Shown in pieces: positions 7,878-15,576 of a stretch of 36,309 bases of DNA (positions are counted from its first letter, which is position 1; each line of letters begins with the position of its first letter). Position numbers and translations under genes: made by a program. Source of the DNA: JAICLK01 sp036489905 (GTDB taxonomy: Bacteria > Patescibacteriota > Saccharimonadia > Saccharimonadales > UBA4665). The notes under the pieces were generated by a model. That model did no database searches. It was not told the DNA's origin and was given only the letters and a program-made list of their open reading frames with translations. The stretch lies in assembly GCA_036489905.1 (NCBI GenBank), contig DASXEX010000037.1, positions 1-36,309 of the forward strand. Reading direction: 5' to 3'.

Positions 7878-8270
7878 CTACATGCGCCGTGCTTTCTTGG
7901 GACGGACGCCACCGTGCGGCATGCCGGTCACATCTTTAATAGCTTCTGCATGAATATCGACATTGTGCAAGGCGCGCACCGCGGCATCGCGGCCGAGGCC
8001 AACGCCTTTTACGAACACGTCAACTTTGCTTAAGGAGTATGTTTGCTTGGCAGCCTGTGCGGCTTTTTCGGATGCGACTTGTGCGGCGTAGGCGGTGCCC
8101 TTTTTTGAGCCGCGGAAGCCGCACGCGCCGGCGCTGGACGATGTGAGCGCGCCACCCTTCTGGTCGGTGAAGGTCACAATGGTGTTGTTGAACGTCGCCA
8201 AAATGTGCATTTGCCCTGATGGCACGCTGCGCTTAGCTTTTTTCTTCTTGGTTGTAGTTGCTTCTGCCAT
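7878..8270 (-). CDS. rpsK: 30S ribosomal protein S11
   Basis: A 130-residue S11 of the 30S platform, near the mRNA exit. Signatures are GQMHILATFNNTIVTFTDQKG, ACGFRGSKKGTAYAAQ, VKGVGLGRDAAVRAL and the C-terminal PHGGVRPKKARRM. The N-terminus is a short lysine-rich stretch. It lies between rpsM and rpsD with 9-10 nt gaps. Confidence 0.97.
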   Translation of the reverse strand: MAEATTTKKKKAKRSVPSGQMHILATFNNTIVTFTDQKGGALTSSSAGACGFRGSKKGTAYAAQVASEKAAQAAKQTYSLSKVDVFVKGVGLGRDAAVRALHNVDIHAEAIKDVTGMPHGGVRPKKARRM

Positions 8271-8280
8271 AATTTTAAAC

Positions 8281-8670
8281 CTACGTCTTCGACGCTACTT
8301 TCTTAGCCGTGCCGCCGACCGTTACTTTCTTGCCGCGACGCGTGCGGGCGTTAGTTTTAGTGCGTTGCCCGCGTGATGGTAGGCTGGCTTTGTGCCGCAA
8401 ACCGCGATATGCGTTGATATCTTTCAGGCGCTTGATGTTGCCGCTGACGATACGTTGCAGCTCGCCCTCAACCGTGTGATTGGCGTTGATTATGTCTTGA
8501 ATGCGCGCGATTTCGGCGTCATTCAAATCTTTGACCCGCATGGTCGGCTCAACCTTGGCCGTCTTCAAAATATTAACCGCCGTCTTTCGGCCGAGACCGT
8601 ATACATACGTCAAGGCAATTTGTACTTGCTTGTCGCTCGGAATCGTTACTCCGGAAATTCTTGCTGCCAT
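8281..8670 (-). CDS. rpsM: 30S ribosomal protein S13
   Basis: A 129-residue S13, located in the 30S head and contacting P-site tRNA and the L5 bridge. The N-terminal ARISGVTIPSDKQVQIALTY, the helix YGLGRKTAVNILK and the C-terminal GLRHKASLPSRGQRTKTNAR with RRGKK are family-typical. It directly follows rpmJ, with 3 nt between. Confidence 0.97.
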   Translation of the reverse strand: MAARISGVTIPSDKQVQIALTYVYGLGRKTAVNILKTAKVEPTMRVKDLNDAEIARIQDIINANHTVEGELQRIVSGNIKRLKDINAYRGLRHKASLPSRGQRTKTNARTRRGKKVTVGGTAKKVASKT

Positions 8671-8673
8671 AAA

Positions 8674-8790
8674 TTAACCTTGCCGTTGCTTGTGCTTCGG
8701 CTTAAATTTGTTGATAACATAAACTCGGCCCTTGCGGCGGACGATTTTATCATCGGGGCTGATTTTCTTGACACTTGCACGCACTTTCAT
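8674..8790 (-). CDS. rpmJ: 50S ribosomal protein L36, zinc-free form
   Basis: A 38-residue frame from ATG at 8790 to TAA at 8674. It begins MKVRASVKKISPDDKIVRRK and ends in KPKHKQRQG, which is L36. The usual ligands (Cys-x2-Cys, then Cys and His) are reduced: all three cysteines are missing (SPDD and NKF occupy those places), so it is the C-minus, zinc-independent form. Position between infA and rpsM is the standard one. Confidence 0.96.
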   Translation of the reverse strand: MKVRASVKKISPDDKIVRRKGRVYVINKFKPKHKQRQG

Positions 8791-8837
8791 GCGGATCGTA
8801 CTCCTTCCAGGTGTGCACGACACACTGCTTAGTTTAT

Positions 8838-9059
8838 TTATGATTTGCGATAGGTGATTCTGCCCTTACTGAGATCGTAAGGCGTCAACTCGACCGTAAC
8901 GCTGTCGCCGGGTACGATGCGAATAAAATGCTTACGCATTTTGCCGGCAACGTGAGCTATGATTTGATGGCCGTTCTCAAGTTCGACACGAAATTGAGTA
9001 CCCGGAAGGGTCTCGATAATCGTTCCCGTTAACTCGATTACTTCCTTGTTGGATGCCAT
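8838..9059 (-). CDS. infA: translation initiation factor IF-1
   Basis: A 73-residue OB-fold protein that binds the 30S A site during initiation. Motifs ELTGTIIETLPGTQFRVELE, GKMRKHFIRIVPGDSVTVEL and PYDLSKGRITYR are diagnostic. It is the first gene of the infA to rpsI transcription unit, with a strong promoter just upstream. The predicted leader is only about 12 nt and has no recognisable Shine-Dalgarno sequence. In many bacteria adk and map precede infA; neither is present here. Confidence 0.97.
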   Translation of the reverse strand: MASNKEVIELTGTIIETLPGTQFRVELENGHQIIAHVAGKMRKHFIRIVPGDSVTVELTPYDLSKGRITYRKS

Positions 9060-9078
9060 AAATATAACTTAGAGAAAA

Positions 9079-9107
9079 TTATATCAGAGGAGTGCGCCAA
9101 TTACAAC
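9079..9107 (-). promoter_or_regulatory. promoter of the infA-rpmJ-rpsM-K-D-rpoA-rplQ-rplM-rpsI run
   Basis: Minus strand: -35 TTGTAA (9102-9107), 17-nt spacer ending in TGA, -10 TATAAT (9079-9084, perfect, with the extended TGn). The expected start is near 9072, leaving about a 12-nt leader before infA. This is one of the closest sigma-70-type matches in the window. Confidence 0.75.
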
Positions 9108-9125
9108 AACTTTTTTCGCAAGAAA

Positions 9126-10634
9126 TTATTGCTGTTTGTGGCGCGGGATAAAACGCAGCAGTCCGGGGCGTTTGACTGCTAAAGCCTCTGCCGCACCAGG
9201 CGCAAGGGCGCTGGTATCACTGAAAAAGTCCGGCTGGCTGTATTGGTCGTAGGTGACCATCAGCGCGCGCGATTCGACGGCGCGCAAAGTTTGCAACGAT
9301 ACCGATACCAAAATTAGGATGCTCGTGCCGCCGATCGCAATGTTTTGATTGACGTACACCTGAGCAATAATCGGCAGCAGCGCCAGAACGCCGAGGCTGA
9401 GCGCGCCGAAAAGCGTCAACCGGCCCACTACCTTGCCCAAATACTTTTCGGTTTGCAGGCCCGAGCGCACGCCCTCGATAAATCCACCTTGCTTGTGCAA
9501 ATTCTCGGCGATTTCTTTGGAGTTGAACGTAATGCTCGTGTAGAAAAAGGTGAAAATAAACACCAGCAAGAAATACGTAATCGGGTAAATCCACGGCGTG
9601 AAGCCGCCGGCCGCGAAGGTTTGCGACGACGGCGCCTGGAACCAAGTCGTCAAGTTCGTTCCAAGATGTTGCAGCCGCACGCTTTGCATGCCGGTCATCA
9701 GCTGGCCGGCAAAGCTCGGCACACTCAAGAATGCGACGGCGAAAATTATCGGCACCACGCCAGCCGTTATCAGCTTGACCGGCAAAATGGTCGTCACGCC
9801 GCCATATGTTCGATTGCCCTGCACGCGCTTGGCGTAATTAACCGTGATGTTTCGCGAAGCTTCGTTGAGCTTGACGACCAACCACGTCACGATAACTGCC
9901 GATAGCAACAGAATGACGCCGACAAAAAAGTTGTGCTCGTCAATCGGTAAATTTTTACCAAAAAGATGCCAGTGGTTTGACTTGCCAAAAATCGTACTGC
10001 CAATCGAAGTGAACGTCTGCGGCAAACGACTGACAATGCTCACGGTAATAATTAGTGAGATGCCGTTGCCGACGCTTTGCTCGGTCACGAGTTCGCCCAG
10101 CCACATCAGGATCATCGAACCGCCGGTTAACGACGCCACCATCAACACCCATTGCATGAATGACGCGCCCGCGGTAATGTCGCCAACGCCGCCGATACTC
10201 TGCGCGGTTTGCTTGACTAGATAAATCGCGCCGATCGACTGAATAATCGCCAACGGAAACGTCAGCATGCGGGTATATTGGTTGATTTTTTTCTGGCCGT
10301 ACTCGCCTTCTTTGTGCATCGCCTCGAGCTTCGGGATTGCCTTGGTGAGCAGCTGCATAATAATCGACGCGTTAATGTACGGGCCCATGCCCGCGATCAT
10401 TATCGAGAAGTTCGCCAGCGCGCCGCCGGACAACACGTTAATAAAGTTCAAGAACTGCGGTGTGTTGCTGGAGCTGAACAAGTTGTCGAGCACTTGCCGA
10501 AGTGTCTGCGGGTCGCTTAAAGGAATCGGAATGTGCGCCAAAATCCGAAACACCAACAAAATTCCCAGTACCGCAAAAATGCGCTTCCGCATATCTTTGT
10601 GCCCGAGCGACCTCGCAATAAGTTTCCAGTTCAT
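9126..10634 (-). CDS. secY: preprotein translocase subunit SecY
   Basis: A 502-residue polytopic membrane protein, the channel of the Sec translocon. Recognisable are the N-terminal DMRKRIFAVLGILLVFRILAH region, the plug-proximal ALANFSIMIAGMGPYINASI, the MWLGELVTEQSVGNGISLII loop, and the C-terminal region with IPRH. About ten membrane spans can be counted. It is longer than the usual ~430 residues, mainly in periplasmic loops and the C-terminal tail. It is separated from rplO by the decayed methyltransferase gene and has its own promoter. Confidence 0.97.
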   Translation of the reverse strand: MNWKLIARSLGHKDMRKRIFAVLGILLVFRILAHIPIPLSDPQTLRQVLDNLFSSSNTPQFLNFINVLSGGALANFSIMIAGMGPYINASIIMQLLTKAIPKLEAMHKEGEYGQKKINQYTRMLTFPLAIIQSIGAIYLVKQTAQSIGGVGDITAGASFMQWVLMVASLTGGSMILMWLGELVTEQSVGNGISLIITVSIVSRLPQTFTSIGSTIFGKSNHWHLFGKNLPIDEHNFFVGVILLLSAVIVTWLVVKLNEASRNITVNYAKRVQGNRTYGGVTTILPVKLITAGVVPIIFAVAFLSVPSFAGQLMTGMQSVRLQHLGTNLTTWFQAPSSQTFAAGGFTPWIYPITYFLLVFIFTFFYTSITFNSKEIAENLHKQGGFIEGVRSGLQTEKYLGKVVGRLTLFGALSLGVLALLPIIAQVYVNQNIAIGGTSILILVSVSLQTLRAVESRALMVTYDQYSQPDFFSDTSALAPGAAEALAVKRPGLLRFIPRHKQQ

Positions 10635-10671
10635 ATAATGATTAGTCTCTCACATTTTTGCAGTCAGTTCT

Positions 10672-10700
10672 AGTATAGCAGTCTGTACATCGTATGCCTA
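10672..10700 (-). promoter_or_regulatory. secY promoter
   Basis: Minus strand: -35 TAGGCA (10695-10700, four of six), 17-nt spacer ending in TGC, -10 TATACT (10672-10677, extended TGn). The start is expected near 10665, about 30 nt before the secY ATG at 10634. This detaches secY from the S10-spc run. Confidence 0.6.
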
Positions 10701-10707
10701 CGTATTT

Positions 10708-11544
10708 TCACTTGTGTGCGGTAATAATATTGTAGCGAATCAACTCCCGATTATCCCAGAGTTCTACGGCCGACATGGCGTTGATGACATGCTTCTGTAG
10801 GCGCAAAAGCCTTGCGATTCTGTATGGCAACCGGGCAACGGTTGCAAATTGCTTCAGCATGGGCAGTATATGTGGAGTGATATCTTTGACGAAAACACCG
10901 TAGAAACCGGCTGTCACGAGCTTTTCCGGCATGCTGCCCCAAGTAAATTCGTTGAAAGCCGGCATGGCTGCGAACTCGTTCACATATTTTATGCGTTGCG
11001 CGCCGCGTCACTCGTCCGCAGAGAGCTTGTTAGCGGGCTTGAGGCTATACTCGAAAAGTACTAGCTTGCCGCCCGGTTTCAGGACTCGCTGAAATTCTTT
11101 CAAGGCTTCGTGGTAAGCGGGCGAATGCACCAGCGTTTCCATAGTATATACGCCGTCGAAGCTGTTGGCCTTGAACGGAAGCTTTTGGTAGGAGCCGAGC
11201 TTGAAATCGACCCTGTCTGCAAGCCGCTGCCGGTTTGCGGCGCGTACGGCTCGTGCAATATTAAAGTCAAGCAAATCAATGCCGTTGACCCGTAAGGCTG
11301 ATTCCTATGCTAGGTAAAGCGCAACGCCGCCTTCACCACAGCCAGCATCAAGTACCAGTCTGCCTGTCGGCAGCGCCAAAGCTTTGGCAAGTCGCTCACT
11401 CATAAGCAGTTGGGCTTCGGCTTTTGAAATATGCTCCTTGCCTTTCGGGTAGTAGCCGAAATGTTTGACACCGTGCAGCTTTCTATAGCCGATAATACTC
11501 TCCCACGAGTGATAGTAGCCGATGACCGGATTGGTTTTTGACAT
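10708..11544 (-). pseudogene. class I SAM-dependent methyltransferase with two in-frame stops
   Basis: One continuous 278-codon frame is interrupted by TAG at 11302-11304 and TGA at 11008-11010 without any frameshift. The SAM-binding motif I LVLDAGCGEGG lies at about residues 63-73; the post-I acidic region LPFKANSFDGVYTMETLVH and the RVLKPGGKLVLFEYS segment follow. N-terminal GYYHSW and HFGYYPKG resemble small-molecule (sterol/quinone type) methyltransferases, but the substrate is unknown. Both stops are one C-to-T change from sense codons (CAG, CGA), which suggests recent decay. It interrupts the usual rplO-secY junction. Confidence 0.75.
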
Positions 11545-11552
11545 TTAGAAAC

Positions 11553-11558
11553 AGTATA
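11553..11558 (-). promoter_or_regulatory. -10 element of the decayed methyltransferase gene
   Basis: TATACT on the minus strand lies 8 nt before the ATG at 11544, so the transcript would have been leaderless or nearly so. No convincing -35 hexamer is seen at 17 nt spacing. Confidence 0.4.
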
Positions 11559-11601
11559 CAGCAACCTGTAAGTTGCTCGGCTCTTTCTACCCACACAGGT
11601 T

Positions 11602-12084
11602 TTATTTGCTGCGCTTTTCCTGCTTTTTCTCAGAGGCGGGGCGGGTGACGCGAGGGGTTTGGGTGAACGTGCCGCCGGCTTTTTGGGTGGCGGCGATAGC
11701 GGATTCGCTGGCGGCTTGGAGTTTGACGGTCATAGCTTTTTTGAGCTCGCCTTTGACAATGAGTTTGACGGTCACGTGCGGACTGCTAATTAGTCCGGCT
11801 TCGGTAAGTGTAAAGTTGTCGACGGTTTTGGCTTTGAGTTCGTTCAGCTGGCCGGTGTAGACGTTTTCGGTTTTCGGTTTGTGCGAGGTGAAGCCGCGGA
11901 GTTTCGGCATGCTCTGCACCAGTGGGTTTTGGCCGCCTTCAAATCCGGGCTTGCGGCTCGAACCGGTTCGGGCGTGCTGGCCTTTGGTGCCGCGCCCGGC
12001 AGTTTTGCCTTGGCCGGCGGCAATGCCACGGCCGACGCGCTTTGGACTCTTGTGTTTTGAAATGGTGAGTTCGTGGTATTTCAT
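11602..12084 (-). CDS. rplO: 50S ribosomal protein L15
   Basis: A 160-residue L15, a late 50S assembly protein. The N-terminal basic region KRVGRGIAAGQGKTAGRGTKG followed by GFEGGQ and LPKLRGF is typical; the C-terminal half has the GELKKAMTVKL pattern and a basic tail. It begins 2 nt after the rpsE stop. L30 (rpmD), normally located between S5 and L15, is absent. It is the last gene of the S10-spc run. Confidence 0.96.
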   Translation of the reverse strand: MKYHELTISKHKSPKRVGRGIAAGQGKTAGRGTKGQHARTGSSRKPGFEGGQNPLVQSMPKLRGFTSHKPKTENVYTGQLNELKAKTVDNFTLTEAGLISSPHVTVKLIVKGELKKAMTVKLQAASESAIAATQKAGGTFTQTPRVTRPASEKKQEKRSK

Positions 12085-12086
12085 TA

Positions 12087-12698
12087 TTATTTTTCCTTGG
12101 CTTCGGCTTTAGTTTTCGCAGGAGCTTTTTTGGCCGCAGGCTTCGGAGCCTTTTCAACTTGACTCTTGGTGCTTGATTCTTTGCTCTGCTTTGCAGTAAC
12201 CCAATTTTTGGCAGGCACGATACTTTGCAACGCGGCAATGGTCGCGTACGCCGTGTTGGTCTTGTTGGACGAGCCGAGTGATTTGCTGAGCGCGTTGTGC
12301 ACGCCGGCGACTTCCAAAACGGTGCGGACAACGCCGCCGGCAATCAGGCCGGTTCCGGCGCTGGCGGGTTTGACCAAAATGTGTGCGCCGCTGACTTTGG
12401 CTTCGGCTTCGTGCGGCAGCGTGCCTTTATATAATGAGACGCTGATCATGTGTTTTTTGGCGGCTTCGGTGGCTTTGGTGACAGCGGCGGTTACGTCCGC
12501 GCCTTTGGCGCTGCCGATGCCGACGCGATTTTTGCGGTCACCGACGACCACGAGTGCGCGGAAGCGGAAGCGGCGGCCGCCTTTAACCACGCGCGCAACG
12601 CGGTCGATGTGCAGCGTGCGTTCGTCGAACTGTTTTTCTTCCGGCGCCATGTCTGACGGGCGGCGGCTTCTTCGGTCTTGTGTTTGTGGTCCGGGCAT
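12087..12698 (-). CDS. rpsE: 30S ribosomal protein S5 with Lys/Ala tail
   Basis: A 203-residue S5, involved in decoding accuracy and mRNA unwinding at entry. The double-stranded RNA-binding part (ERTLHIDRVARVVKGGRRFR, ALVVVGDRKNRVGIG) and the C-terminal part (VKPASAGTGLIAGGVVRTVLE) are intact. About the last 35 residues are a Lys/Ala/Pro-rich tail (KPAAKKAPAK). The ATG at 12698 abuts the rplR stop. A short N-terminal extension is present. Confidence 0.96.
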   Translation of the reverse strand: MPGPQTQDRRSRRPSDMAPEEKQFDERTLHIDRVARVVKGGRRFRFRALVVVGDRKNRVGIGSAKGADVTAAVTKATEAAKKHMISVSLYKGTLPHEAEAKVSGAHILVKPASAGTGLIAGGVVRTVLEVAGVHNALSKSLGSSNKTNTAYATIAALQSIVPAKNWVTAKQSKESSTKSQVEKAPKPAAKKAPAKTKAEAKEK

Positions 12699-13052
12699 TT
12701 AGAACTCCAATCCTGCTTTACGGGCGGCTTCGGCGAGCGCGGCCACGCGGCCGTGATACAATTTGCCGCCGCGGTCGAACACGACTCGGCTGACTTTTGC
12801 GGCTTTGGCTTTCTTGGCAATCTCGGCTCCGACCAATGCGGCTTTCTCGCTCATCGTACCGGAAATTTTCTGGCCGACGGTCGTGGCGTACGCGAGCGTG
12901 CACTGTTTGGTGTCGTCAATAATTTGCGCGCTAACGTGCTGGCTGCTGACAAAAACACTCAAACGCGGTCGCTCACTTGTGCCGGACACGGTGGCGCGGA
13001 TGCGGCCTTTGCGCTGCGCACGATTGTGCAATTTGTGCAATAAATTATTCAT
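12699..13052 (-). CDS. rplR: 50S ribosomal protein L18
   Basis: A 117-residue L18, a 5S rRNA-binding protein. Motifs are RIRATVSGTSERPRLSVF, FDRGGKLYHGRVAALAEAAR and the terminal GLEF. The open frame extends 74 codons upstream into rplF, but homology begins at ATG 13052, which lies 1 nt after the rplF stop, so that start is used. Confidence 0.96.
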   Translation of the reverse strand: MNNLLHKLHNRAQRKGRIRATVSGTSERPRLSVFVSSQHVSAQIIDDTKQCTLAYATTVGQKISGTMSEKAALVGAEIAKKAKAAKVSRVVFDRGGKLYHGRVAALAEAARKAGLEF

Positions 13053-13053
13053 A

Positions 13054-13593
13054 CTATTTTTCCTTGCCTGACTTGCCGGATTTGCGGATGATGCGTTCGC
13101 CGGCGTATTTAATACCCTTGCCTTTATACGGCTCCGGTTTTTTGAGCGCGCGGATTTCAGCCGCGACCTGTCCGACTTGCTGCTTGCCGATGCCGCTAAC
13201 GGTAATCGTATTTTGCTCCACGACTGCGGTGATGCCTTGCGGCAGATGATACAGCACATCGTGCGAAAAGCCAAGGTTGAATTTCAGGTCGGCACCCTGC
13301 AAATTGACGCGGTAGCCGACACCATTGATTTCCAGTTTTTTGCTAAAACCCTGACCGACGCCGACAACCATGTTGTTCAGCAGCGAGCGCATCAGCCCAT
13401 GCTTGGCCCGGTTTTTCGGCTCGTCATTTATTCTGGTAACAACCAATTGGTTGTCTTCTTGTTTGACGGTTATGCCCGGCATAGTGAACTGTTTTAGCGT
13501 GCCTTTCGCGCCAGCAACGGTAATCTCGTTGCCGTCGACAGTGATTGTCACGCCGCTGGGGATCAAAATCGGCAGTTTTCCTATTCGACTCAT
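13054..13593 (-). CDS. rplF: 50S ribosomal protein L6
   Basis: A 179-residue L6 near the factor-binding site of the 50S subunit. MSRIGKLPILIPSGVTI at the N-terminus, VGVGQGFSKKLEINGVGYR in the middle, and RALKKPEPYKGKGIKYAGE near the C-terminus are diagnostic. Normal length. It starts 8 nt after the rpsH stop. Confidence 0.97.
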   Translation of the reverse strand: MSRIGKLPILIPSGVTITVDGNEITVAGAKGTLKQFTMPGITVKQEDNQLVVTRINDEPKNRAKHGLMRSLLNNMVVGVGQGFSKKLEINGVGYRVNLQGADLKFNLGFSHDVLYHLPQGITAVVEQNTITVSGIGKQQVGQVAAEIRALKKPEPYKGKGIKYAGERIIRKSGKSGKEK

Positions 13594-13601
13594 ATTATTC
13601 C

Positions 13602-14000
13602 TTAATAAACCTTACAAATTAATTCGCCGCCAATGCCTTGCTTTTTGGCTTGGTCGCCGGTCATCATGCCTTTGGATGTCGAGACGATGACGATGCCGCG
13701 GCCATGCTTGACGGCCGGGATTTCCTTGGCGCCCGCGTAATAGCGGCGGCCCGGTTTGCTCAATCGGGAAATTTCGGTGATGCGGGCATTTTCTTGCGCG
13801 CTGTTGATAGTCACGATCAAGGTTTTGCCGACTGGCGCTTTTTCGGTCTTTACATCAGACACGAACTTATTTGCTTTAAGCAATTTTGCCACGGCTTCTT
13901 TCGCGTTTGAATGCGGCATGCTCACCTCGTTTTTGCGCACCAAAACAGCGTTGCGGATGCGGGACAGCATGTCGGCGATGGGGTCGGTTGTGGTTATCAT
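13602..14000 (-). CDS. rpsH: 30S ribosomal protein S8
   Basis: A 132-residue S8, a primary central-domain 16S rRNA binder and, in E. coli, the translational repressor of the spc operon. DPIADMLSRIRNAVLVRKNE at the N-terminus and KHGRGIVIVSTSKGMMTGDQAKKQGIGGEL near the C-terminus are typical. Whether it regulates here is unknown; no S8-like mRNA site was recognised near rplE. Confidence 0.97.
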   Translation of the reverse strand: MITTTDPIADMLSRIRNAVLVRKNEVSMPHSNAKEAVAKLLKANKFVSDVKTEKAPVGKTLIVTINSAQENARITEISRLSKPGRRYYAGAKEIPAVKHGRGIVIVSTSKGMMTGDQAKKQGIGGELICKVY

Positions 14001-14013
14001 GTCATGCTCCTTT

Positions 14014-14283
14014 CTACCAGCTCGATTTCGTTATACCCGGGATTTCACCTTTGGACGCGTGTTCGCGGAATGAAATACGGCTCAGGCCAAACGTGCGCAT
14101 ATAAGCGCGCGGCCGGCCGGTTTCGACGCAGCGATTCGTCCAGCGCGTCGGGCTGGAATTGCGCGGCAACTTGGCCAAACCTTCTTGGTCGCCCATGCTT
14201 TTCAACTCTGCGCGCTTGGCCGCGTATTTCTGGATCATCTTCTGCCGCTTCAAATCGCGCGCGATATTTGATTTTCTAGCCAT
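14014..14283 (-). CDS. rpsN: 30S ribosomal protein S14, zinc-free long form
   Basis: An 89-residue S14 of the long, C-minus type. It has RLPRN-like KLPRNSSPTRWTNRC and GRPRAYMRTFGLSRISFRE in place of the short form's zinc knuckle, and only one cysteine. It binds late in the 30S head. The start overlaps the rplE stop by 1 nt. Confidence 0.97.
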   Translation of the reverse strand: MARKSNIARDLKRQKMIQKYAAKRAELKSMGDQEGLAKLPRNSSPTRWTNRCVETGRPRAYMRTFGLSRISFREHASKGEIPGITKSSW

Positions 14284-14882
14284 TACTTATTCTCCTTCTC
14301 AAACGGCATGCCGAATTTTTCGAGCAATGCCCTGCTCTGTGCCGGATTTTCGGCATTAATTACGAAATTGATTTGCAGTCCGTGGACGGTCGTGGTTTCT
14401 TCAAACGTGAGTTCAGGGAAAACCGACTGATCGATGAAGCCGAGGCTGAAGTTACCGGATTTGTCAAAAGCCTTGGCGCTGACGCCGTGGAAGTCGCGTA
14501 AACGTGGCAGCACGACGGTAATGACGCGGTCCGTGAACTCGTACATTTTGGCTCCGCGAAGGGTGACTTTCAGACCAATTTTGTTGCCTTCGCGCAGTTT
14601 GAAGCCGGCGATGGATTTCTTAGCTGTCGTTTGGATCGGCTGCTGGCCAGTAATCTTGCGCAGGGTGTTGGTGGCGACTTCCATGATTTTCTTGTCGTCT
14701 TTGGCTCGGCCAAGTCCGACATTCACAACAATTTTTTCAAGCCTCGGCACTTGGTGCACATTTTTTAGACCAAGCTCTTTTTGCAGTTCTTTGGTAATTT
14801 CCCCGTTGTAACGTTCGCGGAGACGTGCGGTCACGGCCGGTGCTTTAGTAGCAGTTTTGGGTTGGGTTGCAGTAGCCATCAC
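14283..14882 (-). CDS. rplE: 50S ribosomal protein L5
   Basis: A 199-residue L5, which binds 5S rRNA and forms a bridge to S13. NVHQVPRLEKIVVNVGLG, AKKSIAGFKLREGNKIGLKVTLRG and GNFSLGF are recognisable. An extra N-terminal stretch of about 20 residues rich in Thr and Ala precedes the conserved YNGEITKEL. Overlaps rplX by 4 nt. Confidence 0.97.
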   Translation of the reverse strand: MMATATQPKTATKAPAVTARLRERYNGEITKELQKELGLKNVHQVPRLEKIVVNVGLGRAKDDKKIMEVATNTLRKITGQQPIQTTAKKSIAGFKLREGNKIGLKVTLRGAKMYEFTDRVITVVLPRLRDFHGVSAKAFDKSGNFSLGFIDQSVFPELTFEETTTVHGLQINFVINAENPAQSRALLEKFGMPFEKENK

Positions 14883-15208
14883 TTAATCTCCTTGCCGGTG
14901 CTTTTATACACGCGCGTCTTGCTGTCTGTCTCGACTTTGAAGCCGATGCGGGTTGGCTTTTTGGTGGTCGGATCCATGATGCCGACTTTGCTGACCCAAA
15001 TTGGTTTGGTGAGTTCGACAATGCCGCCTTGCGGGTTGGCCTTATTCGGTTTTACGTGCTTTTTGACGATATTCACGCCTTCGACCGTCACTTTATTTTC
15101 GCTTGGATGGGTCGCCAAAACTTTGCCGGTCTTGCCTTTGTACTTGCCAGCACGGACGACCACGGTGTCGCCTTTTTTGAGTCTGATCTTGAAAATCTGC
15201 TTTTCCAT
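14879..15208 (-). CDS. rplX: 50S ribosomal protein L24
   Basis: A 109-residue L24, an assembly initiator with a KOW motif: KKGDTVVVRAGKYKGKTGKVLAT near the N-terminus, VEGVNIVKKHVKP in the middle. Overlaps rplN by 1 nt and rplE by 4 nt. Confidence 0.97.
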   Translation of the reverse strand: MEKQIFKIRLKKGDTVVVRAGKYKGKTGKVLATHPSENKVTVEGVNIVKKHVKPNKANPQGGIVELTKPIWVSKVGIMDPTTKKPTRIGFKVETDSKTRVYKSTGKEIK

Positions 15209-15576
15209 TACAGAACCTCCGGCGCGAGTGAGATAATTTTGGCGTAGCCGCAGTCGCGCAGTTCACGCGGCACTGGCCCGAAAATGCGCGTGGCGCGTGG
15301 CAACTTGTCATCGCCGATGATAACGGCGGCGTTGTCATCGAACTTGATGGTCGAGCCGTCTTTGCGGCGAATCATATCCTTTGTGCGAACAACCACGGCT
15401 TTTACAACGGTTTTCTTTTTGACAGTGCCTTGCGGGCTGGCGTCTTTGACAGTTGCGACGATGGTGTCGCCGACGCGGGCATAACGCCGACGCGTGCCGC
15501 CGAGCACGCGAATGCACAGAATTTCCTTGGCTCCCGAGTTGTCACAAACATTCAGCCGTGATTCCTGCTGGATCAT
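15208..15576 (-). CDS. rplN: 50S ribosomal protein L14
   Basis: A 122-residue L14 with the family signature from MIQQESRLNVCDNSGAKE through RRRYARVGD to PRATRIFGPVPREL. Length is exactly the common bacterial one. Start overlaps the rpsQ stop by 4 nt, so the unusual S17 tail upstream must be translated for coupling to work. Confidence 0.97.
   Translation of the reverse strand: MIQQESRLNVCDNSGAKEILCIRVLGGTRRRYARVGDTIVATVKDASPQGTVKKKTVVKAVVVRTKDMIRRKDGSTIKFDDNAAVIIGDDKLPRATRIFGPVPRELRDCGYAKIISLAPEVL

Noticed and set aside
8791..8837. Extra small gene between infA and rpmJ
   Set aside because: Only 47 nt, no start codon with a Shine-Dalgarno site and no open frame of note; ordinary spacer.
11002..11310. 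Stop-codon reassignment as the explanation for TAG and TGA inside the methyltransferase
   Set aside because: TGA ends trpS, rpoB and rpsC, and TAG ends rpsG and rpsI, at expected protein ends; a changed code would lengthen all of them.
11563..11601. Inverted repeat AACCTGT...ACAGGTT after rplO as a terminator
   Set aside because: The loop is 25 nt long and no T-run follows on the minus strand; it may form but is not a convincing terminator.
13053..13274. 74-codon N-terminal extension of L18
   Set aside because: The extension reads inside rplF in another frame, has no homology to L18, and the ATG at 13052 fits the junction exactly.
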